Shown here piece after piece: positions 16,299 through 25,950 of a stretch of 64,000 nucleotides of DNA. The notes under the pieces are model-generated. The model searched no databases, was not told the DNA's origin, and saw only the letters and a list, made by a program, of their open reading frames with translations. This DNA is from Pseudorhodoferax sp. Leaf274 (GTDB taxonomy: Bacteria; Pseudomonadota; Gammaproteobacteria; Burkholderiales; Burkholderiaceae_C), in contig NZ_LMNA01000029.1 in NCBI RefSeq assembly GCF_001422445.1, positions 100,661-164,660 of the forward strand, given 5' to 3'. Numbering within the stretch: position 1 is the stretch's first letter; each line of letters starts with the position of its first letter. A program made the translations under genes and the position numbers.

Positions 16299-18530
16299 AT
16301 GAACGATCAAGAATTACTCGAGTTCGTGGAGGATGGGGACGGGCCCGCGCCGGCACCGCCTGGAGACGCCACCCCGTGGCGCATCCTGGTGGTCGACGAC
16401 GACGCCGACGTGCACGAGAGCACGGCCTTCGGCCTGCGCGGCATGGAGATCGAGGGCCGGCCGCTGGAGCTGCTGCACGCCTATTCGGGCGTGGAGGCGG
16501 TGGCAATGCTGCGTCACGAGCGCGACATCGCCGTCATCCTGCTCGACGTGGTGATGGAGAGCGAGGAAGCCGGCCTGGCGACGGTGGACCGCATCCGCGG
16601 CGAACTGGGCCTGGCCCATGTGCGCATCGTGCTGCGCACCGGCCAGCCCGGCCACGCGCCGGAGATCGACACCATCCGGCGCTACGACATCAACGACTAC
16701 AAGACCAAGAGCGAACTCACGCGCGTCAAGCTGTACACGGCGCTGACGGCCGCGATCCGTTCGTACGACCAGTTGCTGCGGCTGGACGCCAGCCGCCGCG
16801 GGCTGGAGAAGATCATCGAGGCCAGCAACCAGTTCCTGGCCGAGCAGGGCCTGCGCACCTTCGCCGAGGGCGTGATCACGCAGATCGCCAGCCTGATCGG
16901 CGTGCTGCCCGAGGGGCTGGTCTGCGCGTCGCGCCCCACGCCGGACGGCGGCCTGGCCACGCGGTGCACCGTCATCGCCGCAGCCGGCGCCTTCGCCGCG
17001 CTGATGGACCGCGACATCGCCGACATCGGCGACAACGTGGTCGCAGACAGCCTGGGCCGCGCGCTGGCCGAGCGGCGCAACCTGCTGGAGCCGCACCACC
17101 TGACGCTGTTCTTCGCCGGTCGCGACGGCAACGACTTCGCCGCCTTCGTGCGGGCCGGCAAGCCGCTGCGCGACGTGGACGTGCGGCTGCTCAACGTGTT
17201 CTGCGCCAACATCGCGCTGTCGGCCTCCAACATCGACCTGCTGGTGCGGCTGCGCGAGTACGCGTTCAAGGACCGGCTGCTGGACCTGCCCAACCGCATG
17301 GCGCTGCTGCAGCACATCGACCACGAGGCCGACGCGGGCCGCGGCGCGGGGCAGGTGCTGGCGCTGCTGGACATCGACCGCTTCGCCGAGACCAACGACA
17401 TGTTCGGCTACGCCTACGGCGACCTGCTGCTGGCGGCGATCGCGCGGCGCCTGGTGCAGGGCCTGCCGCAGCGTTGCCTGCTGGCGCGCGTGGCCGGCGA
17501 CACCTTCGGCATCTGGGGCGCGCACGCGGCGCTGGAGCCGGCTCGGCTCGCCGCCTTGCTGGAGCCGCCTTACGAGATCGAAGGCGTCGCCCGGCCCGTG
17601 TCCTTCTCCATGGGCCTGGCGCCCAGCGAGTCCGGCGCCGGCTGCAGCGGCCAGGAGCTGTTCAAGAACGCGCTGATCGCGCTCAAGCAGTCCAAGAGCG
17701 CGGGCCAGGGCCATGCCCATACCTACACGGCCGAGGTCGGCATCGCCGCGCGCGAGCGCACCCGCCTGCTGCACGGGCTGCAGCAGGCCTTCGACCGCGA
17801 GAACCTGTTCGTCGTCTACCAGCCGCAGCTGTCGCTGGCCAGCGGCCGCGCGGTCGGCGCCGAGGCACTCGTGCGCTGGCGCACCGAGGACGGCCGCTTC
17901 GTCCCGCCGGCCGCGTTCATTCCGGTGGCCGAGCAGTCCGGCCTGATCGTGCCCATCGGCCACTGGGTGCTGCGCACGGCGCTGCGCGCGCTGGTGCACC
18001 TGCGCCAGGAGCAGGGCGATCTGCGCATGGCGGTCAATGTGTCGCCGCTGCAGTTCGCGCAGCCGCAGTTCCTGGCCGAGGTCGATGCCGCGCTGCGCGA
18101 TGCCGCGCTGCCCCCCGACAGCCTGGAGCTGGAGATCACCGAATCGGTCGCCGTGATGGGCATGGAACGCGTGTCGGCCCTGCTGCAGCAGATCAAGGCG
18201 CGCGGCATCGCGGTCGCCATCGACGACTTCGGCACCGGCTTTTCCTCGCTGTCCTACCTGGACCGCCTGCCGGCCGACCGGCTCAAGATCGACCGCGCCT
18301 TCGTGACCGCGCTGGATGCGGCCGACGGCACGGCCCGCATCGCCGAGATGATCGTGCCGCTGGGCCACCGGCTCGGCATGCAGGTGCTGGCCGAGGGCGT
18401 GGAGACCGAATCGCAGGCGCAGGCGCTGCGCCACCTCGGCTGCGACGAGGTGCAGGGCTACTTGTACGGCAAGCCCATGCCGCTGGACGACTTCGCGGCC
18501 TGGCTGGTCCAGCGGCAAGGCGGTGCATGA
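16299..18530 (+). CDS. Response regulator with DUF3369, degenerate GGDEF and EAL domains (predicted c-di-GMP phosphodiesterase)
   Basis: 743 residues. The receiver domain (about 27-155) has phospho-acceptor D83 (AVILLDVVME). A DUF3369-type sensor region follows (about 170-310). The GGDEF domain (about 325-465) has its signature replaced by AGDTF at 399-403, so cyclase activity is unlikely. The EAL domain (about 480-735) keeps the EAL motif (E522), NVSPLQFAQPQF, LEITES, DDFGTGFSS and AEGVETE, so it should hydrolyse c-di-GMP. It is the only receiver-containing protein in the cluster of four kinases that follows, and the obvious phosphate acceptor. Its stop overlaps possible upstream starts of kinase 1. 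Confidence 0.93.
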   Translation: MNDQELLEFVEDGDGPAPAPPGDATPWRILVVDDDADVHESTAFGLRGMEIEGRPLELLHAYSGVEAVAMLRHERDIAVILLDVVMESEEAGLATVDRIRGELGLAHVRIVLRTGQPGHAPEIDTIRRYDINDYKTKSELTRVKLYTALTAAIRSYDQLLRLDASRRGLEKIIEASNQFLAEQGLRTFAEGVITQIASLIGVLPEGLVCASRPTPDGGLATRCTVIAAAGAFAALMDRDIADIGDNVVADSLGRALAERRNLLEPHHLTLFFAGRDGNDFAAFVRAGKPLRDVDVRLLNVFCANIALSASNIDLLVRLREYAFKDRLLDLPNRMALLQHIDHEADAGRGAGQVLALLDIDRFAETNDMFGYAYGDLLLAAIARRLVQGLPQRCLLARVAGDTFGIWGAHAALEPARLAALLEPPYEIEGVARPVSFSMGLAPSESGAGCSGQELFKNALIALKQSKSAGQGHAHTYTAEVGIAARERTRLLHGLQQAFDRENLFVVYQPQLSLASGRAVGAEALVRWRTEDGRFVPPAAFIPVAEQSGLIVPIGHWVLRTALRALVHLRQEQGDLRMAVNVSPLQFAQPQFLAEVDAALRDAALPPDSLELEITESVAVMGMERVSALLQQIKARGIAVAIDDFGTGFSSLSYLDRLPADRLKIDRAFVTALDAADGTARIAEMIVPLGHRLGMQVLAEGVETESQAQALRHLGCDEVQGYLYGKPMPLDDFAAWLVQRQGGA

Positions 18531-18609
18531 GGCACCGGAGCCTGCGCGCAGGCCGGGGCAGGGGCAGACGGGCCGCGTCGGCCGCTGGCAGCCGCCCCGC
18601 GCCGACGCG

Positions 18610-20967
18610 ATGAAATCCGGGCGGGTCTGGAAGCTGCGCGCGCACCTGTTCGCGCTGCTGCTCACGACCATGGGGTTGACCTTCACGGTGGTCAACATCG
18701 CCATGCTGTTCTGGCGCGTGCCGCAGATCGAACGCGAGAGCCTGCAGGTCTTGCGCAACGAGGCGCAGGACGTGGCCGACCGGCTGGAACTGCTGCTGGG
18801 CGCGCGCCAGTCGCGGCTGGAACTCATGGCCAGCCACCTGCGCGGCCGCACGCCGGCGCAGGCCGGCGCCATGCTGGCCTCCAGCCTGCGTGGCGACAGG
18901 CTGTTTCGCGCCGTCTACCTGGTGTCGCCGCGTGGGCGGGTCGAAGCGCTGGCGCTGGCGCCGCAGGCTGGCGGGCAGGGCCGGGATTTCCTGGGCAGCG
19001 ACCTGTCGGCCCATGCCCTGTTCCAGGCCGTCGACGCCGCACGGCCCACGGCATGGAGCGGTCGGCTGGTGTCGGCGCTGTCTGGCGCGCCCGTGGTGGG
19101 CGTGGCGCACCGCGACAGCAGCGGCCGCGTGCTGGTCGGCGAGGTGCCCACGGCGGCGCTGCTGGACGAGCTGCGCTCGGTCGCCAGCGCACACGCGCCG
19201 ATGCTCTGGCTGGTGGACCGCAGCGGCGAGGTGGTGGCCGACACCGGTGGCAGCACCACGGGCCGGCTCGCGCTGCACGACTGGCCGCTGCTGCAGGCCG
19301 CGTTGCAGGGCCGGCACGTGCCTGAGCACTTCACATTCGAACGGCAGCGCATGCAGGCGGCCCTGGCACCGGCACCGACGCTGGGCTGGTACGTCATCGG
19401 CGGCATGGCGCGCGGCTGGGGCCATCCAGAGGTCCGGCGCCTGGCGCTGTACGTCTGCGTCGGCGTCGTGGGTTGCCTGTTGATCGGCCTGCTGCTCGCG
19501 CCGTTCTGGGCCAGCAGGCTGGTGCGGCCGCTGCAGCGCATCGTCGCGCGGGCCGCGCTGAACACGGCCGGCCGCGGGGGCGGCAGCCCCTGGCCACGTG
19601 GGCCGGTGGCCGAGTTCAACCGCCTGGCCGGCGACCTGGAGGCCATGGGCCAGGCCGTGCAGGAACGCGAGCACAAGCTGCAGGCCCTGTTCAACCTGGC
19701 GCCGGTGCCGATGGCGGTGACGGACATGGACGAGGCCCACTGCTTCCTGGACGTCAACAGCGCCTGGTGCGAGGAGACCGGCTACACCCGCGCCGAGGCG
19801 ATCGGCCTCAACTCGCTGGAGTTGGGCATGTGGAGTTCGGTGCAGCACCACGAAGACCTGCTGCAGACGCTGGAGGACGGCAGCTTCGCCGGCGAGGTCG
19901 AGATCATCTGCAAGAACGGCGAGGCCAGGCTCTACCAGTCCTTCGGCCGCCTGCTGGATTTCAAGGACCAGCGCCTGGTGGTGTGGGGCAGCATCGACAT
20001 CGGGCCACTGCGCGCGGTCGAGCGGGAGCTGCGCGCGCTCAACCACGACCTGGAGGTGCGCGTGGCCCAGCGTGCCGATGCGCTGGCCATGGCCAACGAG
20101 GAGCTGTCCGGCACGCTGGCGCAGCTGCGCTCGGCCCAGGCCGGGCTGGTGCAGACCGAGAAGATGGCCGCGCTGGGCGCCCTGGTGGCCGGCGTGGCGC
20201 ACGAGCTCAACACCCCGCTGGGCAATGGCGTCATGGCCGTCAGCGCGATGGCCGACGAGACGCGGCGCCTGCGCGCCACGCTGCAGGCCGGCCTGCGCCG
20301 CGCCGATCTGCAGCACTGGGTCGACGGCCTGGCGCAGGGCTGCGACATCGCCGGCCGCAACCTGCGCCGCGCGGCCGACCTGGTGCACAGCTTCAAGCGG
20401 GTGGCGGTGGACCAGACCAGTTCGCAGCGGCGCCGATTCGAGCTGGCGGAGGTGGTGCACGAGCTGGTGGTGAGCCTGCGGCCCAGCTTCGCACGCACGG
20501 CCTACCGCATCGTGGTGGAGGTGCCGGAGCACGGCTTGCGGCTGGACAGCTATCCCGGTGCGCTGGGCCAGGCCCTGGCCAACCTGATCCAGAACGCCGT
20601 GCGCCACGGCTTCGACGGCCGCGACCACGGCACGGTGCGCATCACGGCCGGGCGCGAGGGCGGTGGTGACGCAGGGGACGGGAGCGAGGGGGGCGATGCG
20701 ACCGATCGCCGCATCTGGCTGCGCGTGCAGGACGACGGCGTCGGCATCCCGGACACCGTTATCGGCCGCATCTTCGACCCCTTCATGACCACCAAGATGG
20801 GCCAGGGCGGCACGGGGCTGGGGCTGCACATCAGCTACAACGCCGTGGTCCAGCTGCTGGGTGGCACGCTGGCCGTGGACAGCACGCCGGGCCACGGCGC
20901 CGCGTTCGAGATGCGGCTGCCGCCCGTGGCGCCGCGCACCGCGACCGAACCCGAGGCCGCGCTGTGA
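18610..20967 (+). CDS. Membrane sensor histidine kinase 1 (Cache-like, PAS, HisKA, HATPase)
   Basis: 785 residues from ATG 18610, chosen because MKSGRVWKLRAHLFALLL aligns with the starts of the three paralogs; a GTG at 18523 overlapping the regulator stop is possible. TM1 is about 13-36 and TM2 about 278-300, enclosing a roughly 240-residue periplasmic double-Cache-like domain. A PAS domain (about 350-455) and coiled coil precede the H-box VAHELNTPLGN with H531. The ATPase has N-box LIQNAVRHGFDG, G1 DDGVGIP and G2 GGTGLGLH, all intact. It overlaps kinase 2 by GTGA. The H-box is of the HELNTPLG type. Confidence 0.92.
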   Translation: MKSGRVWKLRAHLFALLLTTMGLTFTVVNIAMLFWRVPQIERESLQVLRNEAQDVADRLELLLGARQSRLELMASHLRGRTPAQAGAMLASSLRGDRLFRAVYLVSPRGRVEALALAPQAGGQGRDFLGSDLSAHALFQAVDAARPTAWSGRLVSALSGAPVVGVAHRDSSGRVLVGEVPTAALLDELRSVASAHAPMLWLVDRSGEVVADTGGSTTGRLALHDWPLLQAALQGRHVPEHFTFERQRMQAALAPAPTLGWYVIGGMARGWGHPEVRRLALYVCVGVVGCLLIGLLLAPFWASRLVRPLQRIVARAALNTAGRGGGSPWPRGPVAEFNRLAGDLEAMGQAVQEREHKLQALFNLAPVPMAVTDMDEAHCFLDVNSAWCEETGYTRAEAIGLNSLELGMWSSVQHHEDLLQTLEDGSFAGEVEIICKNGEARLYQSFGRLLDFKDQRLVVWGSIDIGPLRAVERELRALNHDLEVRVAQRADALAMANEELSGTLAQLRSAQAGLVQTEKMAALGALVAGVAHELNTPLGNGVMAVSAMADETRRLRATLQAGLRRADLQHWVDGLAQGCDIAGRNLRRAADLVHSFKRVAVDQTSSQRRRFELAEVVHELVVSLRPSFARTAYRIVVEVPEHGLRLDSYPGALGQALANLIQNAVRHGFDGRDHGTVRITAGREGGGDAGDGSEGGDATDRRIWLRVQDDGVGIPDTVIGRIFDPFMTTKMGQGGTGLGLHISYNAVVQLLGGTLAVDSTPGHGAAFEMRLPPVAPRTATEPEAAL

Positions 20968-23408
20968 CGGCGCCGATGCCGCAGCGCGAGCAGGCGCCGC
21001 GCACTTGGCGCCTGCGCACCCACCTGTCGGCGCTGCTCGTCGTCACCATGCTGCTGACCATCGCTTTGGTGGGCAGCGCCATCGTGGTCGCGCGGCTGCC
21101 CGGGGCCGAGCGCGACACCCAGGCCGACCTGCAGACCGAGGTGGAGCAGCTGGCCGGCCGGCTGGAGCTGCTGCTCGGCACCGCGCAGGACCGGCTCGAA
21201 CTGCTGGCCGCGCTGCTCGACGGGGCCGGGCCCGGCGCCGCCAACGCGCTGCTGGACGAGGGGCTGCGCGCCGGTCTGCGCTTCGATGCGGTCTACCAAC
21301 TCTCGCGCAGCGGTGTGGTGCAGGCCGCCGGGCTGCTGGACGAATGGCAGCCGCGCCGCCGCGGCCTGGTCGGCCGAGACCTTTCGTCCAGCAGCCTGTT
21401 CCAGGAGGCGTCGCAACGCGCCGGTGCGGTCTGGAGCGGCCGCTATGCGTCCGTGCTGACGGGCCTGGGCGCCGTCGGCCTGGCGGTGCGCGGCGAGGAC
21501 GGCCGGGTGCTGATCGCGGAGGTCTCCTCCGAGACCCTGCTGGGCGCCGTGCGGGTGGCGGCAGGGCGCAGGGGCGCGTCGGTCTGGATCGTGGACCGCC
21601 ACGGCGACGTGATCGCCGACACCGATGGCGGGCGCGAGCAGGGCCGGCTGAACATCCGCGACTGGCCGCTCATGCAGGCGCAGCCGGTCGGCGGCACGGG
21701 GGTGGTGGCGTTCGGGCACCGCGGCCAGACGCGGCATGCGGCCATCGCGCATTCCGACGCGCTCGACTGGTACCTGGTAGGCCACGCGCCGCAGGGCTGG
21801 GCCAACCCGCGCGTGCAGCGCCTCGTCATCTACCCGGCCGCCAGCTTTGCCACCTGCCTGCTGGTCGGCCTGGTGGTGGCGCCGTTCTGGGCGCACCGGC
21901 TGACACGGCCCCTGCAGAGCATCCTGGACCGGGCGGCCCGCGCCACCCGCGGCGAAGCCGGCGACCGGGCCTGGCCGCGCGGTCCGGTCGCCGAGTTCAA
22001 CCAGCTCTCCCGCGACCTGGAGGCCATGGCCAACGCGCTGATGGAACGCGAGCAGAAGTTCCTCGCGATCTTCAACGCGGCCCCGGTGCCGATGAGCGTG
22101 ACCGATGCGCGCCGCGGCTACGCCCTGCTCGACGTGAACGAGGCCTGGTGCCGCGCGTTCCGCTACCAGCGCGCGCAGGTGCTGGGGCGCACCGGCGTGG
22201 ACATCGGCATGGTGTCGATGGCGCAGGGCAAGGCCCTGCAGTCCCGCCTGCGGGCGCTGCGCATGCAGGACGAGGCGGTGCTGCTGTGCGGCGACGGCAC
22301 GCCGATCCAGGTGCAGGTGTTCGCGCAGCGCGTGGAGCTGGCGACGCAGGATCTGGTGCTCTGGGCGGCGGTGGACATCGGGCCGCTGCGCCGGGTCGAG
22401 CAGCAGCTGCGCGAGCTCAACCAGCAGCTCGGTGCGCGCGTGGCGCAGCGCACCGAGGCGCTGGCCGCCTCCAACGCCGAGCTGGCCAGCACCGTGGCGC
22501 AGCTGGGTGCGGCCCAGGAGGAACTGGTGCGCACCGAGAAGATGGCCGCGCTGGGCAGCCTGGTGGCCGGCGTGGCGCACGAGCTGCACACGCCGCTGGG
22601 CAATGGCGTGATGGCGGTCAGCGCCATGGCCGACGCGGTGGGGCGCTTCCAGGCCGGCATGCGAGCGGGCATCCGGCGCAGCGACCTGCAGCAGGTGCTC
22701 GACAGCGTGGAGCAGGGCTGCGACATCGCCGGGCGCAACCTGCGCCGCGCCGCCGATCTCGTGCACAGCTTCAAGCAGGTGGCGGTGGACCGCACCAGCG
22801 CGCAGCGCCGCAGCTTCGAGCTCGCCGAGGTGGTGCACGAGATGGTGGTGAGCCTCAAGCCCAGCTTTGCGCGCCAGCCCTGGCGGATCGAGGTGGACGT
22901 GCAGGCCGAAGGCCTGCGGCTGGACAGCTACCCCGGTGCGCTGGGCCAGGTGCTGGGCAACCTGATCCAGAACGCGGTGCTGCATGGCTTCGACGGACGC
23001 GACCACGGCACCGTGCGCATCACGGCAGGCCGCGGCGACGACGGGGCGATCCGGCTGCGCGTGGCCGACGACGGGCGCGGCATCGCGCCCGCGCACCTGG
23101 CGCGCGTGTTCGAGCCCTTCATGACGACCCGCATGGGCCGCGGCGGCACCGGGCTGGGCCTGCACATCAGCCGCAACGCCGTGGCCGAGTTGCTGGGCGG
23201 CACGCTCACGGTGCAGAGCACCGAGGGCCAGGGTGCCGTGTTCGAGGTGTGCCTGCCCGCGGTGGCGCCCGTGGTGGCCGCCGCTGCGGGGGCCGGCGGG
23301 GAAGGTGCGGGCGAGGCGCAGGCTCAGGCGCATGGGATGGGGGCGGCCGGGCCAGGCAGGGCGATGGCGCCCGCCCGGCACCGTGGCGCCGGGAGCGCCG
23401 GCGCATGA
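20964..23408 (+). CDS. Membrane sensor histidine kinase 2 (paralog of kinase 1)
   Basis: 814 residues, starting at GTG within GTGA of kinase 1; an alternative ATG is at 20976. The architecture is the same as kinase 1: TM1 near 24-48, a periplasmic Cache-like sensor, TM2 near 285-310, PAS, coiled coil, H-box VAHELHTPLGN (H539), N-box LIQNAVLHGFDG and GGTGLGLH. The C-terminal 40 residues are an extra Ala/Gly-rich tail. The kinase core is closely similar to kinases 1 and 3, while the periplasmic part has diverged, suggesting different ligands. Confidence 0.91.
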   Translation: MTAPMPQREQAPRTWRLRTHLSALLVVTMLLTIALVGSAIVVARLPGAERDTQADLQTEVEQLAGRLELLLGTAQDRLELLAALLDGAGPGAANALLDEGLRAGLRFDAVYQLSRSGVVQAAGLLDEWQPRRRGLVGRDLSSSSLFQEASQRAGAVWSGRYASVLTGLGAVGLAVRGEDGRVLIAEVSSETLLGAVRVAAGRRGASVWIVDRHGDVIADTDGGREQGRLNIRDWPLMQAQPVGGTGVVAFGHRGQTRHAAIAHSDALDWYLVGHAPQGWANPRVQRLVIYPAASFATCLLVGLVVAPFWAHRLTRPLQSILDRAARATRGEAGDRAWPRGPVAEFNQLSRDLEAMANALMEREQKFLAIFNAAPVPMSVTDARRGYALLDVNEAWCRAFRYQRAQVLGRTGVDIGMVSMAQGKALQSRLRALRMQDEAVLLCGDGTPIQVQVFAQRVELATQDLVLWAAVDIGPLRRVEQQLRELNQQLGARVAQRTEALAASNAELASTVAQLGAAQEELVRTEKMAALGSLVAGVAHELHTPLGNGVMAVSAMADAVGRFQAGMRAGIRRSDLQQVLDSVEQGCDIAGRNLRRAADLVHSFKQVAVDRTSAQRRSFELAEVVHEMVVSLKPSFARQPWRIEVDVQAEGLRLDSYPGALGQVLGNLIQNAVLHGFDGRDHGTVRITAGRGDDGAIRLRVADDGRGIAPAHLARVFEPFMTTRMGRGGTGLGLHISRNAVAELLGGTLTVQSTEGQGAVFEVCLPAVAPVVAAAAGAGGEGAGEAQAQAHGMGAAGPGRAMAPARHRGAGSAGA

Positions 23409-23478
23409 TGCATGCCCGGCGGCCCGCGGGGCGCCTCTTCACTACCTGGCGCTACGGTGGGCCGCAGGCCCGCAGGGG

Positions 23479-23593
23479 GACTGCGGCAGGCCTTCGACGG
23501 CGGGCAGCTGTTCCTGCTCGACCAGCCGCAGCTGGCGTTGGCCAGCGGCCAGGCCATCGGCGCCTGGCTGCTGCGCACCGCACTGCAGGCGCT
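23479..23593 (+). pseudogene. Remnant of an EAL-domain gene with an internal deletion
   Basis: About 115 bp between kinases 2 and 3 is clearly related to the EAL region of the response regulator upstream. Positions 23479-23563 match 17775-17861 (encoding QAFDGGQLFLLDQPQLALAS here, QAFDRENLFVVYQPQLSLAS there), and 23564-23593 match DNA from 17964 on (LLRTALQAL, VLRTALRAL). The intervening 102 bp, including the catalytic EAL motif, is missing. The fragment can be read in a short frame from ATG 23412 that overlaps the start of kinase 3, but no functional domain remains. It indicates an ancestral regulator-kinase duplication in which the second regulator was lost. Confidence 0.82.
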
Positions 23594-23643
23594 GGCCGGC
23601 ATGCAGTCGCTCGTGCCGGGCGCGCGCACCGGACGGCAGCCCA

Positions 23644-25950
23644 ATGACGGTCCGGGCCTGGCGGCTGCGCACCCACCTGTCGGCGCTGCTGCTGGCCACC
23701 ATGGCGCTGGCCTTGGCCATCGTGGTGGTGTCGGGCCTGTTGTGGCGGCTGCCGCAGTTCGAGCGCGATAGCCAACGCCAGCTGCGCCAGCAGACGCGCG
23801 ACGTGGCGGCGCGCATCGAGCTGCTGCTGGGCGCACGCCAGGCGCGGCTCGCGCTGCTGGCCGGCGTGCTCGGTGGCGAGGCCTCGGGCGACGAGGCGGT
23901 GCTGCAGGCCCAGGTCGGGCCGGGCCAGGATTTCCAGGCGCTGTACCTGCTGTCGGCCCAGGGCGTGGTGCGGGCCGTGGGCGAGGCGGGCGGCACGGCG
24001 ATGGTCGCTCCGGGGCGCAGCCTGGCGGCCAATGCGCTCTTCGCCGCGGTGCGCGGCGGGCGCAACACCGCGTGGAGCGGCGATCCCACGGCCCTGCCTT
24101 CCGGCGCGGCCAGCGTGGGCCTGGCCTACCGCCGGTCCGACGGCATGGTGCTGATCGGCGAGCTGCCGCTGGCCTTGCTGCACGAGGTGCTGCAGGCCGT
24201 GGCCGGGCATGGCACGGCGGAGGTCTGGGTGGTGGACCACGCCGGCACCATCCTCGCCGACACCGAGCAGGGCCGCGACTGGGCACAGCTGCCGCCCGGT
24301 GCCATGCCGGTGCTGCAGGCCATGCGCGCCGGCCAGGCGGTGCCGGGCGGGTTCGCCATCGGCACGCAGCAGCTGTGGGCGGCGGCGGCCGAGTCCGAGC
24401 GGCTGGGCTGGTTCTTCATCGGCCGCGCGCCGGCCGGCTGGGACCACCCGGCCGTGCGCGAGCTGCTGCCCTATGGCGTCGCCGTGTTCGGCGCCTGCCT
24501 GGCGCTGGGCCTGCTGATCGCCGCCGCCTGGGCACGCCGCATGGGACGGTCGCTGCACGAGATCCTGGCGCGCGCGGCACAGACGACGGCGGGCCAGGCC
24601 GGGGGCGGCGCCTGGCCGCGCGGCAGCGTCGCCGAGTTCAATGCCATCTCCAGCGACCTGGAAGGCCTGGCCGCGGCGCTGCAGGAGCGCCAGCAGAAGT
24701 TCCGCGCCATCTTCAACGCGCTGCCGGTGCCGATGGCCGTGACCGACGCGGACGACGACGGCCGCGCGCTCAATGTGAACGAGGCCTGGTGCCGCGTGCT
24801 GGGCCACCGGCGCGAGGACGTGCTGGGCCGCACCGAGACCGAGATCGGCCTGTTCCCGCCCGGGCAGCGCGCCTGGATGCTGGAGCAGCTGCGCGGCGAC
24901 AGCACGACGCTGGAGTTCCAGATGCTGCGCAAGGACGGCCAGGCGCTGCCCATGCGCTCGTCCTGCCGGCGCGTGCGCCTGCCGCACGCGCACTGGCTGG
25001 TCTGGGCCAGCGTGGACATGGGCGCGCTGCGCTCGGTCGAGCGCGAGCTGCGCGAACTCAACCAGCAGCTGGAGCAGCGCGTGGACCGGCGCACCCAGGC
25101 GCTGGCCGATGCCAACACGCAGCTGGCACGCCAGGTGCAACAGCTGCGCCTGGTGCAGGACGGCCTCGTGCATTCGGAGAAGATGGCCGCCCTCGGCGCG
25201 CTGGTCGCGGGCGTGGCGCATGAACTCAACACCCCGCTGGGCAACGGCGTGATGGCGGCCAGCGCGCTGGGCGACGCGGTGCGGCATTTCCGCGGCCTGG
25301 CGCAGGCCGGCCTGCGGCGCGCCGACCTGCAGCAGCTGACCGAGGCCGTGGCCCAGGGCGTGGACATCGCGCAGCGCAACCTGCGCCGCGCGGCCGACCT
25401 GGTGCAGAGCTTCAAGCAGGTGGCGGTGGACCAGACCAGCTCGCAGCGCCGGCGCTTCGAACTGGGCGAGGTGGTGCACGAGATGGTGGTGAGCCTGCGC
25501 CCGAGCTTCCACCGCACGCCCTACCGCATCGAGGTCGACGTGCCCGAGACCGGCCTGCTGCTGGACAGCTATCCCGGCGCGCTGGGCCAGACCATCGGCA
25601 ACCTGATCCAGAACGCCGTGCTGCACGGCTTCGACGGGCGCGCGCACGGCACGGTGCGGATCGCCGCCGGCCGGGGCACCGACGACGCCACGGTCTGGCT
25701 GCACGTGCAGGACGACGGCAAGGGCATCGCGCCCGAGCACATCGACCGCATCTTCGAGCCCTTCATGACCACCCGCATGGGCCGCGGCGGCACCGGCCTG
25801 GGCCTGCACATCAGCTACAACGCGGTGGTCAACGTGCTGGGCGGCACGCTCACGGTGCAGAGCGCGCCCGGGCAGGGCAGCTGCTTCGTGCTGCGCATCC
25901 CCAGCGAGGCGCCGCTGTCGGTGCCGCAGCCGCTGGAGCCCCTCGCATGA
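23644..25950 (+). CDS. Membrane sensor histidine kinase 3 (paralog)
   Basis: 768 residues from ATG 23644, since MTVRAWRLRTHLSALLLATM aligns with the paralog starts; longer frames upstream run into the EAL remnant. TM1 is about 10-35 and TM2 about 275-300, with a Cache-like periplasmic region between. Then come PAS (NALPVPMAVTD), H-box VAHELNTPLGN with H526, N-box LIQNAVLHGFDG, DDGKGIAP and GGTGLGLH. All catalytic motifs are present. It overlaps kinase 4 by ATGA. Confidence 0.91.
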   Translation: MTVRAWRLRTHLSALLLATMALALAIVVVSGLLWRLPQFERDSQRQLRQQTRDVAARIELLLGARQARLALLAGVLGGEASGDEAVLQAQVGPGQDFQALYLLSAQGVVRAVGEAGGTAMVAPGRSLAANALFAAVRGGRNTAWSGDPTALPSGAASVGLAYRRSDGMVLIGELPLALLHEVLQAVAGHGTAEVWVVDHAGTILADTEQGRDWAQLPPGAMPVLQAMRAGQAVPGGFAIGTQQLWAAAAESERLGWFFIGRAPAGWDHPAVRELLPYGVAVFGACLALGLLIAAAWARRMGRSLHEILARAAQTTAGQAGGGAWPRGSVAEFNAISSDLEGLAAALQERQQKFRAIFNALPVPMAVTDADDDGRALNVNEAWCRVLGHRREDVLGRTETEIGLFPPGQRAWMLEQLRGDSTTLEFQMLRKDGQALPMRSSCRRVRLPHAHWLVWASVDMGALRSVERELRELNQQLEQRVDRRTQALADANTQLARQVQQLRLVQDGLVHSEKMAALGALVAGVAHELNTPLGNGVMAASALGDAVRHFRGLAQAGLRRADLQQLTEAVAQGVDIAQRNLRRAADLVQSFKQVAVDQTSSQRRRFELGEVVHEMVVSLRPSFHRTPYRIEVDVPETGLLLDSYPGALGQTIGNLIQNAVLHGFDGRAHGTVRIAAGRGTDDATVWLHVQDDGKGIAPEHIDRIFEPFMTTRMGRGGTGLGLHISYNAVVNVLGGTLTVQSAPGQGSCFVLRIPSEAPLSVPQPLEPLA

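Noticed and set aside
23233-23643. Longer version of kinase 3 beginning upstream (905 codons)
   Set aside because: The extra part lies in the kinase 2 end and the EAL remnant in another frame, and paralogs begin at the equivalent of 23644.
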